The notes under the pieces are model-generated. The model ran no database searches and had not been told where the DNA came from. It was given only the letters and a program-made list of their open reading frames with translations. The position numbers were made by a program, and so were the translations under genes. This document shows, piece after piece, positions 19,475-28,317 of a stretch of 64,000 nt of DNA. This DNA comes from OMSK01 sp902492995 (GTDB lineage: Bacteria > Bacillota_I > Bacilli_A > RF39 > UBA660). The stretch lies in the NCBI GenBank assembly GCA_902492995.1, contig CABUNR010000001.1, positions 1 through 64,000 on the forward strand. The letters run 5' to 3'. Every line of letters starts with the position of its first letter. The stretch's first letter is position 1.

Positions 19475-19771
19475 CCTCTGTTAATAACTAACATTATTTT
19501 ACATTAAAATAAGGTAAAAATCAAAGAAAATGTGGAAAAAAATATCAAAATATTTAATTAACAAAATTATCCACAGCAAAAATAATATAAAATATCTAAA
19601 AAAATAATAAATTCACATCAACTGTGGAAAACTAAGTAACAATAAAATTAAATGTGCAATAATTTTCCACAATTAATGTTTAAAAATATCAAAATAAGTA
19701 AATATAAACCTAAAAATATGTGGAAAACTATTATTAAGCTGTAATTAATTAATAAAATTCATTAAAAATGT
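19475..19771. other. oriC: Replication origin oriC (dnaA-rpmH interval)
   Basis: The AT-rich interval between dnaA and rpmH holds five DnaA boxes: a perfect TTATCCACA at 19567-19575 and four one-mismatch copies, TGTGGAAAA at 19531, 19623 and 19719 and TTTTCCACA at 19663. Genes diverge here, with dnaA leftward and rpmH rightward, and strand bias switches across the window at this point. A second smaller box cluster lies on the other side of dnaA (18034-18120), so the origin may be bipartite as in B. subtilis. Confidence 0.9.
19496..19524 (-). promoter_or_regulatory. SigmaA promoter of dnaA
   Basis: TTGATT (19519-19524) and TAAAAT (19496-19501) are 17 bp apart on the minus strand. A DnaA box (19531-19539) is immediately upstream, which would allow autoregulation. 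Confidence 0.65.
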
Positions 19772-19800
19772 TTGACAAACAATAAAAAAGTATATATAAT
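19772..19800 (+). promoter_or_regulatory. Consensus SigmaA promoter of rpmH-rnpA
   Basis: A perfect TTGACA (19772-19777) and perfect TATAAT (19795-19800) are separated by 17 bp, about 40 bp before rpmH. It is the strongest promoter I see in the window and suits ribosomal protein and RNase P output. Confidence 0.9.
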
Positions 19801-19839
19801 GAACTAAGCGAAGAAAATTTATATACAGGAGGTGTATTT

Positions 19840-19962
19840 ATGAAAAGAACTTATCAACCTAATAATAGAAGAAGAAGTAAAAAACAAGGTTTTTTTGCAA
19901 GAATGAAAACTAATATTATAAATAATAGAAGAAGAAAAGGACGTAAAGTATTATCTCGTTAA
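19840..19962 (+). CDS. rpmH: 50S ribosomal protein L34
   Basis: A 40-residue, Arg/Lys-rich protein reading [18 protein letters not shown] and ending [11 protein letters not shown], the invariant L34 ends. It is 4 residues shorter than the B. subtilis L34 in the middle. AGGAGGTG lies 7 bases before the ATG. The adjacent rnpA gives the standard rpmH-rnpA-yidC-jag-mnmE-mnmG-rsmG order. Confidence 0.97.
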   Translation: MKRTYQPNNRRRSKKQGFFARMKTNIINNRRRKGRKVLSR

Positions 19963-19963
19963 T

Positions 19964-19990
19964 AAAATCACTGTAATAAAGTGATTTTTT
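19964..19990 (+). terminator. Hairpin between rpmH and rnpA
   Basis: A 9-bp stem AAAATCACT/AGTGATTTT (19964-19972 and 19980-19988) with a T run. It probably attenuates transcription so that rnpA is made at a lower level than L34, since no separate rnpA promoter is obvious. Confidence 0.7.
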
Positions 19991-20013
19991 GTATTATAAT
20001 AAGGATTGATGTT

Positions 20014-20349
20014 ATGAAGAAAATAAATATTTTAAAAAAAAATAGTGATTTTAGTAGAATAGTAAAAAATGAAAAACCTTTTAAATATAAAGGATTTGTC
20101 GTATATGTGGAAAAAAATACAAATGATTATTATAAATTTGGCATAAGTGTTAGTAAAAAATTAACTAATGCGGTAGGAAGAAATAAAATAAAAAGACAAG
20201 TTAGAGAAATAATTTCTAAAAATAACTATGAAAATAATTTTAATTGTATTATAATAATAAGGAAAAGTTATTTAGAAAATGATTATTTAAATAACCAAAA
20301 AGATTTAGATTATATATTCAGAAAAATAAAAATAATAAAGGAGAATTAA
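20014..20349 (+). CDS. rnpA: Ribonuclease P protein component
   Basis: RnpA assists the RNase P RNA in trimming tRNA 5' ends. The protein has the family core KFGISVSKKLTNAVGRNKIKR, whose RNR-type motif contacts the P RNA. I start at ATG 20014, 9 bases after AAGG, giving 111 residues and the usual short basic N terminus. An upstream in-frame extension to 19981 would run back through the rpmH terminator. The stop directly touches the yidC ATG. Confidence 0.95.
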   Translation: MKKINILKKNSDFSRIVKNEKPFKYKGFVVYVEKNTNDYYKFGISVSKKLTNAVGRNKIKRQVREIISKNNYENNFNCIIIIRKSYLENDYLNNQKDLDYIFRKIKIIKEN

Positions 20350-21294
20350 ATGAAAAAGAAAAAATATATAAAAATATTTACAGTCTTGTTATTAATTTTG
20401 ACATTAACAGGATGTACTACATATGGAAAAGATAAAAAAGGAAACGCTATATCTAATAAAAAAACAGGGCAAAGATTAGTTACAAATATATTATGTAAGC
20501 CAACTGATAAAGAAATGCTTAAAATATATGAAAATTATAACAAAGATTCGAAGAAAAAAGTAGAACTAGAAAAATTAGAAGAATGTAAGTCTATTAAAGT
20601 TACAGGAAAATATTATGATTTATGGACAAATATCTTTGTAAAACCATTAGCATGGTTCATAATTAAATTAGGAAATGTTTTAAAAAGTTATGGATTTGCT
20701 TTAATTTTAGCAACATTAATAATAAGATTAATTGCTTATCCATTTACAAAAAAAGCAGCACTACAATCTGAAAATATGAAAAAAGCAAGTCCTGAACTAG
20801 AAAAATTAGAAAAAAAATATAAAAATAAAAATGATCAAGAATCAATGATGAAAAAATCTCAAGAAATGATGTTTATTTATAAAAAATATAATATTAATCC
20901 AATGAGTACATGTTTATTTTCATTATTTCAAATACCATTATTCTTTGCTTTTTATGAAGCTATAAGTAGAATACCAATTATATTTGAAGAAAAATTTTTA
21001 GGTTTTGATTTAGGTGTAAGTCCTATGAATGCTGTTGTAATGGGTGAATATAAATATTTGATATTTATAGTTATAATAGCTTTAGCAACATACTTCTCAT
21101 TTAAATTAAATAGTGGAGCATCTATGAGTAAAGAGCAAGAAAAACAGATGAAAACAATGTCAAATGTTATGGTTGTTATTATGACACTTACAGCTTTTTC
21201 TATCTCAACTGGTATTGCATTTTATTGGGTAACTACAAATATATTTACTATAATTCAAAATTTAATAGTAAAGAGAGGTAAAAAAAATGCTTAA
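20350..21294 (+). CDS. yidC: Membrane protein insertase YidC (SpoIIIJ-type)
   Basis: YidC inserts proteins into the cytoplasmic membrane, and in spore formers the SpoIIIJ form is needed for SigmaG activation. The 314 residues begin with a lipoprotein signal and lipobox LTGC (Cys22). A periplasmic-side loop and five membrane segments follow; the first carries the conserved Arg (LATLIIRLIAYP). It is the only yidC in the window. It overlaps jag by 8 bp. Confidence 0.95.
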   Translation: MKKKKYIKIFTVLLLILTLTGCTTYGKDKKGNAISNKKTGQRLVTNILCKPTDKEMLKIYENYNKDSKKKVELEKLEECKSIKVTGKYYDLWTNIFVKPLAWFIIKLGNVLKSYGFALILATLIIRLIAYPFTKKAALQSENMKKASPELEKLEKKYKNKNDQESMMKKSQEMMFIYKKYNINPMSTCLFSLFQIPLFFAFYEAISRIPIIFEEKFLGFDLGVSPMNAVVMGEYKYLIFIVIIALATYFSFKLNSGASMSKEQEKQMKTMSNVMVVIMTLTAFSISTGIAFYWVTTNIFTIIQNLIVKRGKKNA

Positions 21295-21901
21295 TATAAA
21301 AGAATTTGAAGCAAAAACATTAGATGAAGCTTTAGAAAAAGCAATGGTAGAACTTAATTGTGAAAAAGAAAATTTATTATATAATTATGAATTTATAGAA
21401 GCAAAATTATTTAAAAGTTCAAAATACAAAATAAATGTTGTTGAAAAATCTAATATAAAAGAATATTTAATAGATTATTTAAAAGAATTTTCATCAACAA
21501 TAGGTATATCAATAGAATCAGAAATTTTATATAATAATGAAAGTTTTAATATAACTTTAGTAACAAGTAATAATTCTTTATTAATAGGAAAAGAAGGAAA
21601 AAATTTACAAGCACTACAAAATATAATAAGACAAAGTTTAAAAGTTAAAACAGGTATTAATATAAAAGTTAATATAGATATTAGCAATTATAAACAAAAA
21701 AAATTAAACAATTTAGAAAATGAAATAAAAAAGATAGCAAAAGAAGTAGTAAAAACAAAAGTAGATGTATCACTTGATCCTATGAATTCATATGAAAGAA
21801 GATGTATTCATAGCTTAATAAGTGAATATGAAAACTTAACAACAGAAAGTGTTGGAGAAGGAAAAGAAAGACATATTATTATTAAATATATAGAAAATTA
21901 A
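21287..21901 (+). CDS. khpB: RNA-binding protein Jag/KhpB
   Basis: A 204-residue protein with the three-part Jag layout: an N-terminal Jag_N domain (FEAKTLDEALEKAM), a KH domain with IGKEGKNLQALQNII, and an R3H domain (SYERRCIHSLISEY...GKERHIII). It is thought to act with KhpA in RNA binding and cell-wall control. Its start lies inside the yidC end, showing coupling. A short hairpin with a T run (21901-21920) follows before the mnmE ribosome site. Confidence 0.93.
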   Translation: MLNIKEFEAKTLDEALEKAMVELNCEKENLLYNYEFIEAKLFKSSKYKINVVEKSNIKEYLIDYLKEFSSTIGISIESEILYNNESFNITLVTSNNSLLIGKEGKNLQALQNIIRQSLKVKTGINIKVNIDISNYKQKKLNNLENEIKKIAKEVVKTKVDVSLDPMNSYERRCIHSLISEYENLTTESVGEGKERHIIIKYIEN

Positions 21902-21934
21902 AACACTTATGTGTTTTTTTTAAAAGGAGGACAA

Positions 21935-23290
21935 ATGGAAGATACAATAGCAGCAATATCTACATCAAGTGGAGTAGGAGCAATTTCTATTATAAGAGTA
22001 AGTGGAAAAGAATCTATAAATATAGTAAATAAAATATTTAAAGGAAAAGATTTAAATAATGTTAATACTCATACTATAAATTATGGATATATAGTAGATA
22101 ATAATAAAATAATAGATGAAGTATTAGTTAGTGTTATGAAAGAACCAAAAACTTTTACAACAGAAAATATAGTTGAAATAAATTGTCATGGTGGTTACAT
22201 AACTACAAAAAAAATATTAGAATTATTATTATTAAATGGTTGTCGTCTTGCAGAACCTGGTGAATTTACTAAAAGAGCTTTTTTAAATGGTAGAATAGAT
22301 TTATTAGAAGCAGAAGCAGTAATGGACATTATTATTTCTAAAACTGAAAAAGCTTTATCACAAGCTATAAATCAATTAAGTGGAAATATATCAAATTTAA
22401 TAAATGAATTAAAACAACAAGAATTAAAAATAATATCAAATATAGAAGTAAATATAGATTATCCTGAATATGAGGATATAGAAGTTTTAACAAATGAAAA
22501 AATATTACCAGAATTAATTAATTTAAAAAATAAAATGAAAACAATAATAAAAAATAGCGAAGATGGAAGATTAGTAAAAGAAGGTATTAAAACAGCAATT
22601 ATAGGAAAACCAAATGTAGGAAAAAGTAGTTTACTTAATATTTTATTAGAAGAAGAAAAAGCAATAGTAACAGATATAGAAGGTACAACAAGAGATATAG
22701 TAGAAGGTCAAGTAGTATTAGATGGAATTGTATTAAATATATTAGATACAGCAGGTATTAGACAAACAGATAATAAAGTAGAAGAAATAGGAGTAAAAAA
22801 AAGTATAGATTTAATAGATAAATCAGATTTAATTTTATTTGTACTAAATAATAATGAAAAAATAACACAAGAGGAATTAAATATAATAGAAAAAATAAAA
22901 ACAAAAAAATATATAACAATAATAAATAAAAGTGATTTAGATAATAAATTAGAAATAGATAAATTAAATTTAAAAAATATAATTTACACAAGTACTTTAA
23001 ATAAAAAAGGAATAGATGAATTAAAAAATAAAATAATAGAGATATATAATTTAGAGGAAATAGAAAATAATGATATGACATATTTAAATAATGCAAGAAG
23101 TATATCTTTACTTAAAGAATCAATGAATTTAATAATAAGTTCAATAGAAAATATTAATAATAATTTTCCAATTGATATAGTTGAAATAGATATAAAAGAA
23201 AGTTGCAAAAAATTAAATGAAATATTAGGAGAAAATTATAATGAAAATTTATTAAATGAATTATTTTCTAATTTTTGTTTAGGAAAATAA
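21935..23290 (+). CDS. mnmE: tRNA modification GTPase MnmE
   Basis: MnmE with MnmG adds the (carboxy)aminomethyl group to the U34 wobble base of tRNAs. The 451 residues contain an N-terminal folate-binding domain (DTIAAIST), a helical domain, an inserted GTPase with [13 protein letters not shown] and NKSD, and the catalytic C-terminal Cys motif as CLGK, where CIGK is usual. I start at ATG 21935, just after AAAGGAGG. The longer frame runs into that ribosome site. A terminator follows. Confidence 0.96.
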   Translation: MEDTIAAISTSSGVGAISIIRVSGKESINIVNKIFKGKDLNNVNTHTINYGYIVDNNKIIDEVLVSVMKEPKTFTTENIVEINCHGGYITTKKILELLLLNGCRLAEPGEFTKRAFLNGRIDLLEAEAVMDIIISKTEKALSQAINQLSGNISNLINELKQQELKIISNIEVNIDYPEYEDIEVLTNEKILPELINLKNKMKTIIKNSEDGRLVKEGIKTAIIGKPNVGKSSLLNILLEEEKAIVTDIEGTTRDIVEGQVVLDGIVLNILDTAGIRQTDNKVEEIGVKKSIDLIDKSDLILFVLNNNEKITQEELNIIEKIKTKKYITIINKSDLDNKLEIDKLNLKNIIYTSTLNKKGIDELKNKIIEIYNLEEIENNDMTYLNNARSISLLKESMNLIISSIENINNNFPIDIVEIDIKESCKKLNEILGENYNENLLNELFSNFCLGK

Positions 23291-23306
23291 ATTATAATAC
23301 AGGAAG

Positions 23307-23331
23307 GTTAAATAAATATTTAACTTTTTTC
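23307..23331 (+). terminator. Intrinsic terminator after mnmE
   Basis: Stem GTTAAAT/ATTTAAC (23307-23313 and 23318-23324) with six T. It separates mnmE from the mnmG promoter. Confidence 0.75.
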
Positions 23332-23360
23332 TTGTTAACTATAAAAAATAATAGTATAAT
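23332..23360 (+). promoter_or_regulatory. SigmaA promoter of mnmG-rsmG
   Basis: TTGTTA (23332-23337) and TATAAT (23355-23360) are spaced 17 bp, 25 bp before the mnmG ATG. Confidence 0.7.
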
Positions 23361-23385
23361 AAAAAAGTCAAAAAGAGGTGTAATT

Positions 23386-25260
23386 ATGGACTTTGAAGTA
23401 ATAGTAGTAGGTGGCGGACATGCTGGATGTGAAGCTGCGCTTGCAACAGCAAGAATTGGACATAAAACATTGTTAGTAACAGGAAATATTAATAATATAG
23501 CTGATATGCCATGTAATCCATCAATTGGAGGAAGTGCAAAAGGAATAGTTGTTAGAGAAATTGATGCATTAGGTGGAGAAATGGGTGTAAATGCTGATAA
23601 AAGCTTAATTCAAATCAAAATGTTAAATGGAGGAAAAGGCCCTGCAGTTCAAGCACTAAGAGCTCAAGCAGATAAAATAACATATCCAAAAGAAATGTTA
23701 AAAACATTAAATTCTACTAAAAATTTAGAAATAAAAGAAGCAATGGTAGAGGATCTTATTATAAATGAAAATAAAGTAAAGGGAATCATATTAGAAGATA
23801 ATACTAAAATAACATCAAAAGTAGTTATCCTAACAACCGGTACATATTTAAAAGCAGATATAATGGTTGGTGACACTAGAAGAAGAGAAGGACCACATGG
23901 TGAAAAACCATCTAATCATTTAAGTGATAATTTAAAAAAATATGGTTTAAAAATAATAAGATTAAAAACAGGAACTCCTCAAAGACTTGATAAAAAAACA
24001 ATAGATTTTAGTAAAACAAAAGAAGAATTAGGTGATAATACTTTATTAAGTTTTAGTTTTGATAGACAACCTTCATATAAAATAGAAGAACAAGTTCCAT
24101 GTCATTTAGTTTATACAACAGAAGAAACACACAAAATAATAAGAGAAAATTTAAATAAATCAAGCATGTATGGAGGATTAAATGATGTAACAGGAGTTGG
24201 TCCAAGATATTGTCCATCAATAGAAGATAAAGTAGTAAGATTTGCAGACAAAGAAAGACATCAATTATTTTTAGAGCCAGAAAGTTTATATTACGATGAT
24301 ATATATTTACAAGGTTTTTCAACATCTATGCCACATGATATTCAAGAAAAAATGGTTCATTCTATAAAAGGACTTGAAAATGCTAAAATACTTAAATATG
24401 CATATGCAATAGAATATGATGCAATATATCCAACCCAAATGAAATTATCTCTTGAAAATAAAGTTATAGAAAATCTATTTACAGCAGGGCAAATAAATGG
24501 AACAAGTGGTTATGAGGAGGCAGCAGGTCAAGGAATAATAGCAGGAATAAATGCAGCTTTAAAAATAGAAGAAAAAGATCCTCTAATATTAAAGAGAAAT
24601 GAATCATATATTGGAGTATTAATTGATGATTTAGTAACAAAAGGAATAAGGGATCCATATAGATTACTTACATCACGAGCTGAGTATAGATTGTTACTTA
24701 GAAGTGATAATGCAGATTTAAGATTAAGAAAATATGGATATCAAGTAGGACTTATTAATAATGAAAAATATAATAAATATTTAAATAAAATAAAAAAAAT
24801 AGAAGAAGTAAAAGAAATATTAAAAAATAATAAAATTACACCAAAAGAAGAAGTTAATAAATATTTAATAGAAAATAATTCAACTCCTTTAAAAGATGGA
24901 ATAACATTATATAGTTTACTTAAAAGAACAGAACTTAATATAGAAAATATAAAAAATTTTCTAGATTTAAATTATGAAAATGAAATATTAAAAGAAGTAG
25001 AAATAGATATAAAATATGAAGGATATATAAATAAAGCAAACAAAGATGCAGAAAAAATGTTAAAACTTGAAAATAAAAAAATACCAAAAAATATTGATTA
25101 TTCAAAAATAAAAAATATAGCAAGTGAAGCAAAACAAAAATTACAAGAAGTTAATCCAGAATCATTAGGGCAAGCACTAAGAATTAGTGGAGTAAATCCA
25201 AGTGATATTTCAATTTTATCTGTTTATTTAAAAAGAAATTATAAAAATGAATCAAAATAA
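23386..25260 (+). CDS. mnmG: tRNA U34 carboxymethylaminomethyl synthase MnmG
   Basis: MnmG is the FAD partner of MnmE. The 624 residues begin with the FAD dinucleotide motif [16 protein letters not shown], then [11 protein letters not shown], a helical insertion, [16 protein letters not shown] and a C-terminal MnmE-binding domain. I start at ATG 23386, 6 bases after AGAGGTG. The extended frame back to 23275 crosses the promoter and terminator and is not credible. The end overlaps rsmG by 14 bp. Confidence 0.97.
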   Translation: MDFEVIVVGGGHAGCEAALATARIGHKTLLVTGNINNIADMPCNPSIGGSAKGIVVREIDALGGEMGVNADKSLIQIKMLNGGKGPAVQALRAQADKITYPKEMLKTLNSTKNLEIKEAMVEDLIINENKVKGIILEDNTKITSKVVILTTGTYLKADIMVGDTRRREGPHGEKPSNHLSDNLKKYGLKIIRLKTGTPQRLDKKTIDFSKTKEELGDNTLLSFSFDRQPSYKIEEQVPCHLVYTTEETHKIIRENLNKSSMYGGLNDVTGVGPRYCPSIEDKVVRFADKERHQLFLEPESLYYDDIYLQGFSTSMPHDIQEKMVHSIKGLENAKILKYAYAIEYDAIYPTQMKLSLENKVIENLFTAGQINGTSGYEEAAGQGIIAGINAALKIEEKDPLILKRNESYIGVLIDDLVTKGIRDPYRLLTSRAEYRLLLRSDNADLRLRKYGYQVGLINNEKYNKYLNKIKKIEEVKEILKNNKITPKEEVNKYLIENNSTPLKDGITLYSLLKRTELNIENIKNFLDLNYENEILKEVEIDIKYEGYINKANKDAEKMLKLENKKIPKNIDYSKIKNIASEAKQKLQEVNPESLGQALRISGVNPSDISILSVYLKRNYKNESK

Positions 25261-25951
25261 ATTTATAGAAGAATTAAAAAAAATAAATATAGAAATAACA
25301 GATAAACAATTAGAACAATTAGAAATTTATTATGAATTATTAATAGAATATAATAAAGTGATGAATTTAACTGGAATAACAGAAAAAAATCAAGTATATT
25401 TAAAACATTTTTATGATTCGTTAACTATAGCTAAAATAATAGATATAACAAAAGAAGAAACCTTGTGTGATATAGGAACAGGAGCAGGATTTCCTGGAAT
25501 GGTTCTTAAAATAATTTTTCCAAATTTAAAGGTGACATTAGTTGATTCTTTAAATAAAAGAATAGAATTTCTAAAAATGGTAAAAGAAAAACTTAAATTA
25601 ACAAACATAGAAATAATTCATTCAAGAATTGAAGATTATGCAAAAGATAATCGTGAAAAATTTGATATTGTTACATCAAGAGCAGTAGCAAATCTTTCAA
25701 TATTATTAGAATATGCTATACCTTTAGTAAAAGTAAATAAATATTTTATTGCTATGAAAGGTAATGCAAAAGAAGAAATAGAAGCAGGTAAAAATGCATT
25801 TAAAGTATTAAATAGTTATATAGAAAAAAGTTTAGAATTTAAATTACCAATAGAGAATAGTCAAAGAGATTTAATCAAAATAAAAAAAATATCTATTACA
25901 AATAAAAAATACCCAAGAAAATATAGTGAAATAAAAAAGAAAAAATTATAA
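25247..25951 (+). CDS. rsmG: 16S rRNA (guanine-527-N7)-methyltransferase RsmG
   Basis: RsmG makes m7G527 in 16S rRNA. The 234 residues carry NLTGITE, the SAM motif [15 protein letters not shown] (about 67-81), and [15 protein letters not shown]. The start overlaps mnmG, so the two are coupled. It precedes the Noc-like gene as gidB precedes noc in B. subtilis. Confidence 0.96.
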   Translation: MNQNKFIEELKKINIEITDKQLEQLEIYYELLIEYNKVMNLTGITEKNQVYLKHFYDSLTIAKIIDITKEETLCDIGTGAGFPGMVLKIIFPNLKVTLVDSLNKRIEFLKMVKEKLKLTNIEIIHSRIEDYAKDNREKFDIVTSRAVANLSILLEYAIPLVKVNKYFIAMKGNAKEEIEAGKNAFKVLNSYIEKSLEFKLPIENSQRDLIKIKKISITNKKYPRKYSEIKKKKL

Positions 25952-25983
25952 AAAATAAAATTCTTTTTTTTTATTTTAAAATT

Positions 25984-25997
25984 ATTTCCCGGAAAAT
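25984..25997. promoter_or_regulatory. Noc-box-like palindrome at the noc promoter
   Basis: ATTTCCCGGAAAAT differs by one base from the Noc consensus ATTTCCCGGGAAAT. It ends one base before the -35 element of the noc promoter, so Noc binding here would probably affect its own transcription. Confidence 0.6.
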
Positions 25998-25998
25998 A

Positions 25999-26027
25999 TT
26001 GAAAATCATTAAAAAATATAGTATTAT
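25999..26027 (+). promoter_or_regulatory. SigmaA promoter of noc
   Basis: TTGAAA (25999-26004) and TATTAT (26022-26027) are spaced 17 bp, about 30 bp before the start codon. The Noc-box-like palindrome sits directly upstream. Confidence 0.65.
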
Positions 26028-26056
26028 TATATAGAATAGGAAAAGGGGAAGATAAA

Positions 26057-27799
26057 ATGAGAATGAGAAAGGAAGTTTTTATTCTTAGTATAGATGATAT
26101 TTTGCCAAATAGATTTCAACCAAGAATAAAATTTGATGAAAAGGCTATTTTAGAATTATCAGAATCAATAAAAAAACATGGTGTAATACAACCAATTATA
26201 GTAAGAAAAATAGCAGATAAATATGAAATAATTGCGGGAGAAAGAAGATATAAAGCAAGTGTTATAGCAGGGAGACAAACTATACCAGCTATAATTACAG
26301 ATGTAGATGATAAAGAAAGTGCAGAAATCGCACTTATTGAAAATGTTCAAAGACAAGACATGACCCCTATAGAAGAAGCAATATCTTATAAAAAAATATT
26401 AGATATGGGATATTTAAATCAAACTGAACTAGCAACAAAACTTGGAAAAACTCAATCAACTATTGCAAATAAACTTCGTTTATTAAATTTAGCAGATGAA
26501 GTTCAAGAAGCATTATTGGATGAAAGAATTTCAGAAAGACATGCAAGATCTTTACTAAAATTAGAAAAAAAAGATCAAGTAGCTTTTTTAAATAAAATAA
26601 TAAAAGATAGAATGACAGTTAGAAAAACAGATCAAATAATAAATGAATTTTTAAATAAAAACAAAGAAAAAACAATAGAAATTTCAAAAATAAAAGAAGA
26701 AAAAGGTGAAAATATGAATAATGATTTTAATAATATGAATAATAATTTTAATATTCCAACTGGTAATATTTTAGATTCAAATTCATTACAACAACAAAAT
26801 AATAATATTAATCCAGGTTTTATGGATGTTGATAATATAGCAAATAGTGCTAAAGATTTAAATTTAAATCAAAATGAAATAATAGGGCAAAAGAAACCTT
26901 TTGATCCATTTAATACTCCATCACAAAATGTTCCACAATCAGAACCAGTAAATCCATTTAATGCACCAATGCAAAATGAAGTGTCAAAATCAGAGCCAAT
27001 GAATCCATTTAGCGTACCAATGCAAAATGAGGCACCAGCATCAGAACAATATAATCCATTTAGTGCACCAATGCAAAATGGAGCAACAGGTCCAGAAAAG
27101 TATAGTCCATTTAGCGCACCAGTACAAAATGAAACACCAGTGCCAGAACCAATGAATCCATTTAGTGCACCAGTACAAAATGAAACACCAGTGCCAGAAC
27201 CAATGAATCCATTTAGTGCACCAATGCAAAATGAAACACCAGTGCCAGAACCAATGAATCCATTTAGTGCACCAGTACAAAATGAAACACCAGTGCCAGA
27301 ACCAATGAATCCATTTAGCGCACCAGTACAAAATGAAACACCAGTGCCAGAACCAATGAATCCATTTAGCGCACCAGTACAAAATGAAACACCAGTGCCA
27401 GAACCAATGAATCCATTTAGCGCACCAGTACAAAATGAAACACCAGTGCCAGAACCAATGAATCCATTTAGCACACCAGTACAAAATGAAGTATCAGGAC
27501 CAGAACCAATGAATCCATTTAGTGCACCAACACAAAATGAATCAATAAATTCATCATTCAATTCATCAAATTATAATTCATTTTCACCAATGCCTAATTA
27601 TCCATTACCTGAAGAAAAAGAATTAACACCATTAATGCCTAATAATAATTTAAATTCAGCAGAGAGACCATCACTTAATGTAATGATAAATAAAATTAGA
27701 CAATGTATTAATGAAATTGAGGCGTCAGGTTATAAAATTGATATGGATGAATTAGATTTTCCAAATAGTTATGAATTTACTATAAAAATAGATAAGTAA
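26057..27799 (+). CDS. noc: Noc-like ParB-family protein with proline-rich repeat domain
   Basis: Residues 1-220 form a ParB/Noc core: CTP-binding GERRYKAS and ENVQRQDMTPIEEA, then a helix-turn-helix with GKTQSTIANKLRLLNL. Gln133 and Lys139 are the residues that mark Noc rather than ParB specificity (Arg and Thr in ParB); the third position is Asn144, Lys in Noc. Noc marks the nucleoid so that division does not cut it. Unusually, the protein is 580 residues, about twice Noc, because of thirteen Pro/Asn-rich repeats of about 17 residues (from about 283 to 496). A short C-terminal segment (about 540-580) follows. The N-terminal membrane-binding helix of Bacillus Noc is not visible. No soj or spo0J follows. 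Confidence 0.85.
   Translation: MRMRKEVFILSIDDILPNRFQPRIKFDEKAILELSESIKKHGVIQPIIVRKIADKYEIIAGERRYKASVIAGRQTIPAIITDVDDKESAEIALIENVQRQDMTPIEEAISYKKILDMGYLNQTELATKLGKTQSTIANKLRLLNLADEVQEALLDERISERHARSLLKLEKKDQVAFLNKIIKDRMTVRKTDQIINEFLNKNKEKTIEISKIKEEKGENMNNDFNNMNNNFNIPTGNILDSNSLQQQNNNINPGFMDVDNIANSAKDLNLNQNEIIGQKKPFDPFNTPSQNVPQSEPVNPFNAPMQNEVSKSEPMNPFSVPMQNEAPASEQYNPFSAPMQNGATGPEKYSPFSAPVQNETPVPEPMNPFSAPVQNETPVPEPMNPFSAPMQNETPVPEPMNPFSAPVQNETPVPEPMNPFSAPVQNETPVPEPMNPFSAPVQNETPVPEPMNPFSAPVQNETPVPEPMNPFSTPVQNEVSGPEPMNPFSAPTQNESINSSFNSSNYNSFSPMPNYPLPEEKELTPLMPNNNLNSAERPSLNVMINKIRQCINEIEASGYKIDMDELDFPNSYEFTIKIDK
26903..27543 (+). repeat. 51-bp tandem repeat inside noc
   Basis: Thirteen in-frame units encode NPFSAPxQNxxxxxEPM-type peptides. 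Units 5-11 (about 27103-27460) are nearly identical in DNA, while the outer units have diverged. This is a coding minisatellite, expected to change copy number between strains by slippage. Confidence 0.95.
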
Positions 27800-27822
27800 T
27801 GTAAAAAAATGTAAAGAATTAT

Positions 27823-27848
27823 AAAAAGAAGATATAATCTTCTTTTTT
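27823..27848 (+). terminator. Intrinsic terminator after noc
   Basis: An 11-bp stem AAAAAGAAGAT/ATCTTCTTTTT with a 3-base loop and a T run. Confidence 0.85.
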
Positions 27849-27877
27849 GTGATAAAATATTAATAGGAGGTTTAAAT

Positions 27878-28147
27878 ATGAAAGAAAATCAAAAAAATGG
27901 CAAAATTTATAAAGATGGTAAGTTATATAAAGTTGTTTTCCCAGAAACAGAATTTGATAAGTTATATAAAATTGGTTTTGAAGATGGTATGGAAATAGCA
28001 AATAAATTAGAAAATAAAAAAGAAAATTTAAAAAATTTAAATCCAGTAGGACCACAAAAATATCTTGAAGGTTATAGAGATGGAATTCAAAAAGCCCGTG
28101 AAGATTATTTAAATAGACAAGAAGAAACATCAAAAAAAACTAGATAA
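27878..28147 (+). CDS. Small hypothetical protein
   Basis: An 89-residue charged protein I do not recognise. It is soluble, rich in Lys, Glu and Asn, without signal peptide or membrane segment. It contains two similar Tyr-Gly-rich stretches, YKIGFEDGMEIANKLE and YLEGYRDGIQKAREDY, which look like an internal repeat and may form two matching helices. AGGAGG precedes the ATG. It is monocistronic between two terminators, and its stop codon lies in the second. It sits where soj would follow noc in B. subtilis but is not ParA. Confidence 0.75.
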   Translation: MKENQKNGKIYKDGKLYKVVFPETEFDKLYKIGFEDGMEIANKLENKKENLKNLNPVGPQKYLEGYRDGIQKAREDYLNRQEETSKKTR

Positions 28148-28158
28148 TCTAGTTTTTT
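28136..28158 (+). terminator. Terminator after the 89-residue gene
   Basis: Stem ACTAG/CTAGT extended by A and T runs (28136-28158). The TAA stop (28145-28147) forms part of the loop. Confidence 0.75.
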
Positions 28159-28207
28159 ATTTTACTTTTAAAATTAATCTACTTTATAAAAAATATATAA
28201 TGCTTTA

Positions 28208-28236
28208 TTGTTTTAATATTAAATAAGTGTTAAAAT
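28208..28236 (+). promoter_or_regulatory. Candidate promoter of the 315-residue gene
   Basis: TTGTTT (28208-28213) and TAAAAT (28231-28236) are spaced 17 bp, about 50 bp before the AAGGAG site at 28285. Confidence 0.5.
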
Positions 28237-28277
28237 AATTTACTAGAAAAGGCAAATAATAAAAATAGTTTTATGAA

Positions 28278-28317
28278 TCATAATAAGGAGAAAGTATGCT
28301 ATTTTGTTAACTATTAT
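28278..28317 (+). pseudogene. Internally deleted remnant of a uvrB 5' end
   Basis: TCATAATAAGGAG (28278-28290) is identical to the uvrB leader (31063-31075). The next bases GTATGCTATTTTGTT (28294-28308) are identical to an internal uvrB segment (31327-31341), and TATTAT then matches again after three changed bases. The join falls exactly on an ATG present at both points. This looks like a uvrB copy that lost the DNA between start codon and codon 83 through microhomology. Only 40 bp remain, so chance is not excluded. Confidence 0.5.

Noticed and set aside
26903..27543. Possible CRISPR array
   Set aside because: The period is 51 bp with no variable spacers, and the units stay in frame as a peptide repeat; no cas genes are present.
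26869..27561. Long open frames on the minus strand opposite noc
   Set aside because: They are a by-product of the 51-bp repeat, which leaves every frame open; there is no ribosome site, and the repeat is coding on the plus strand.
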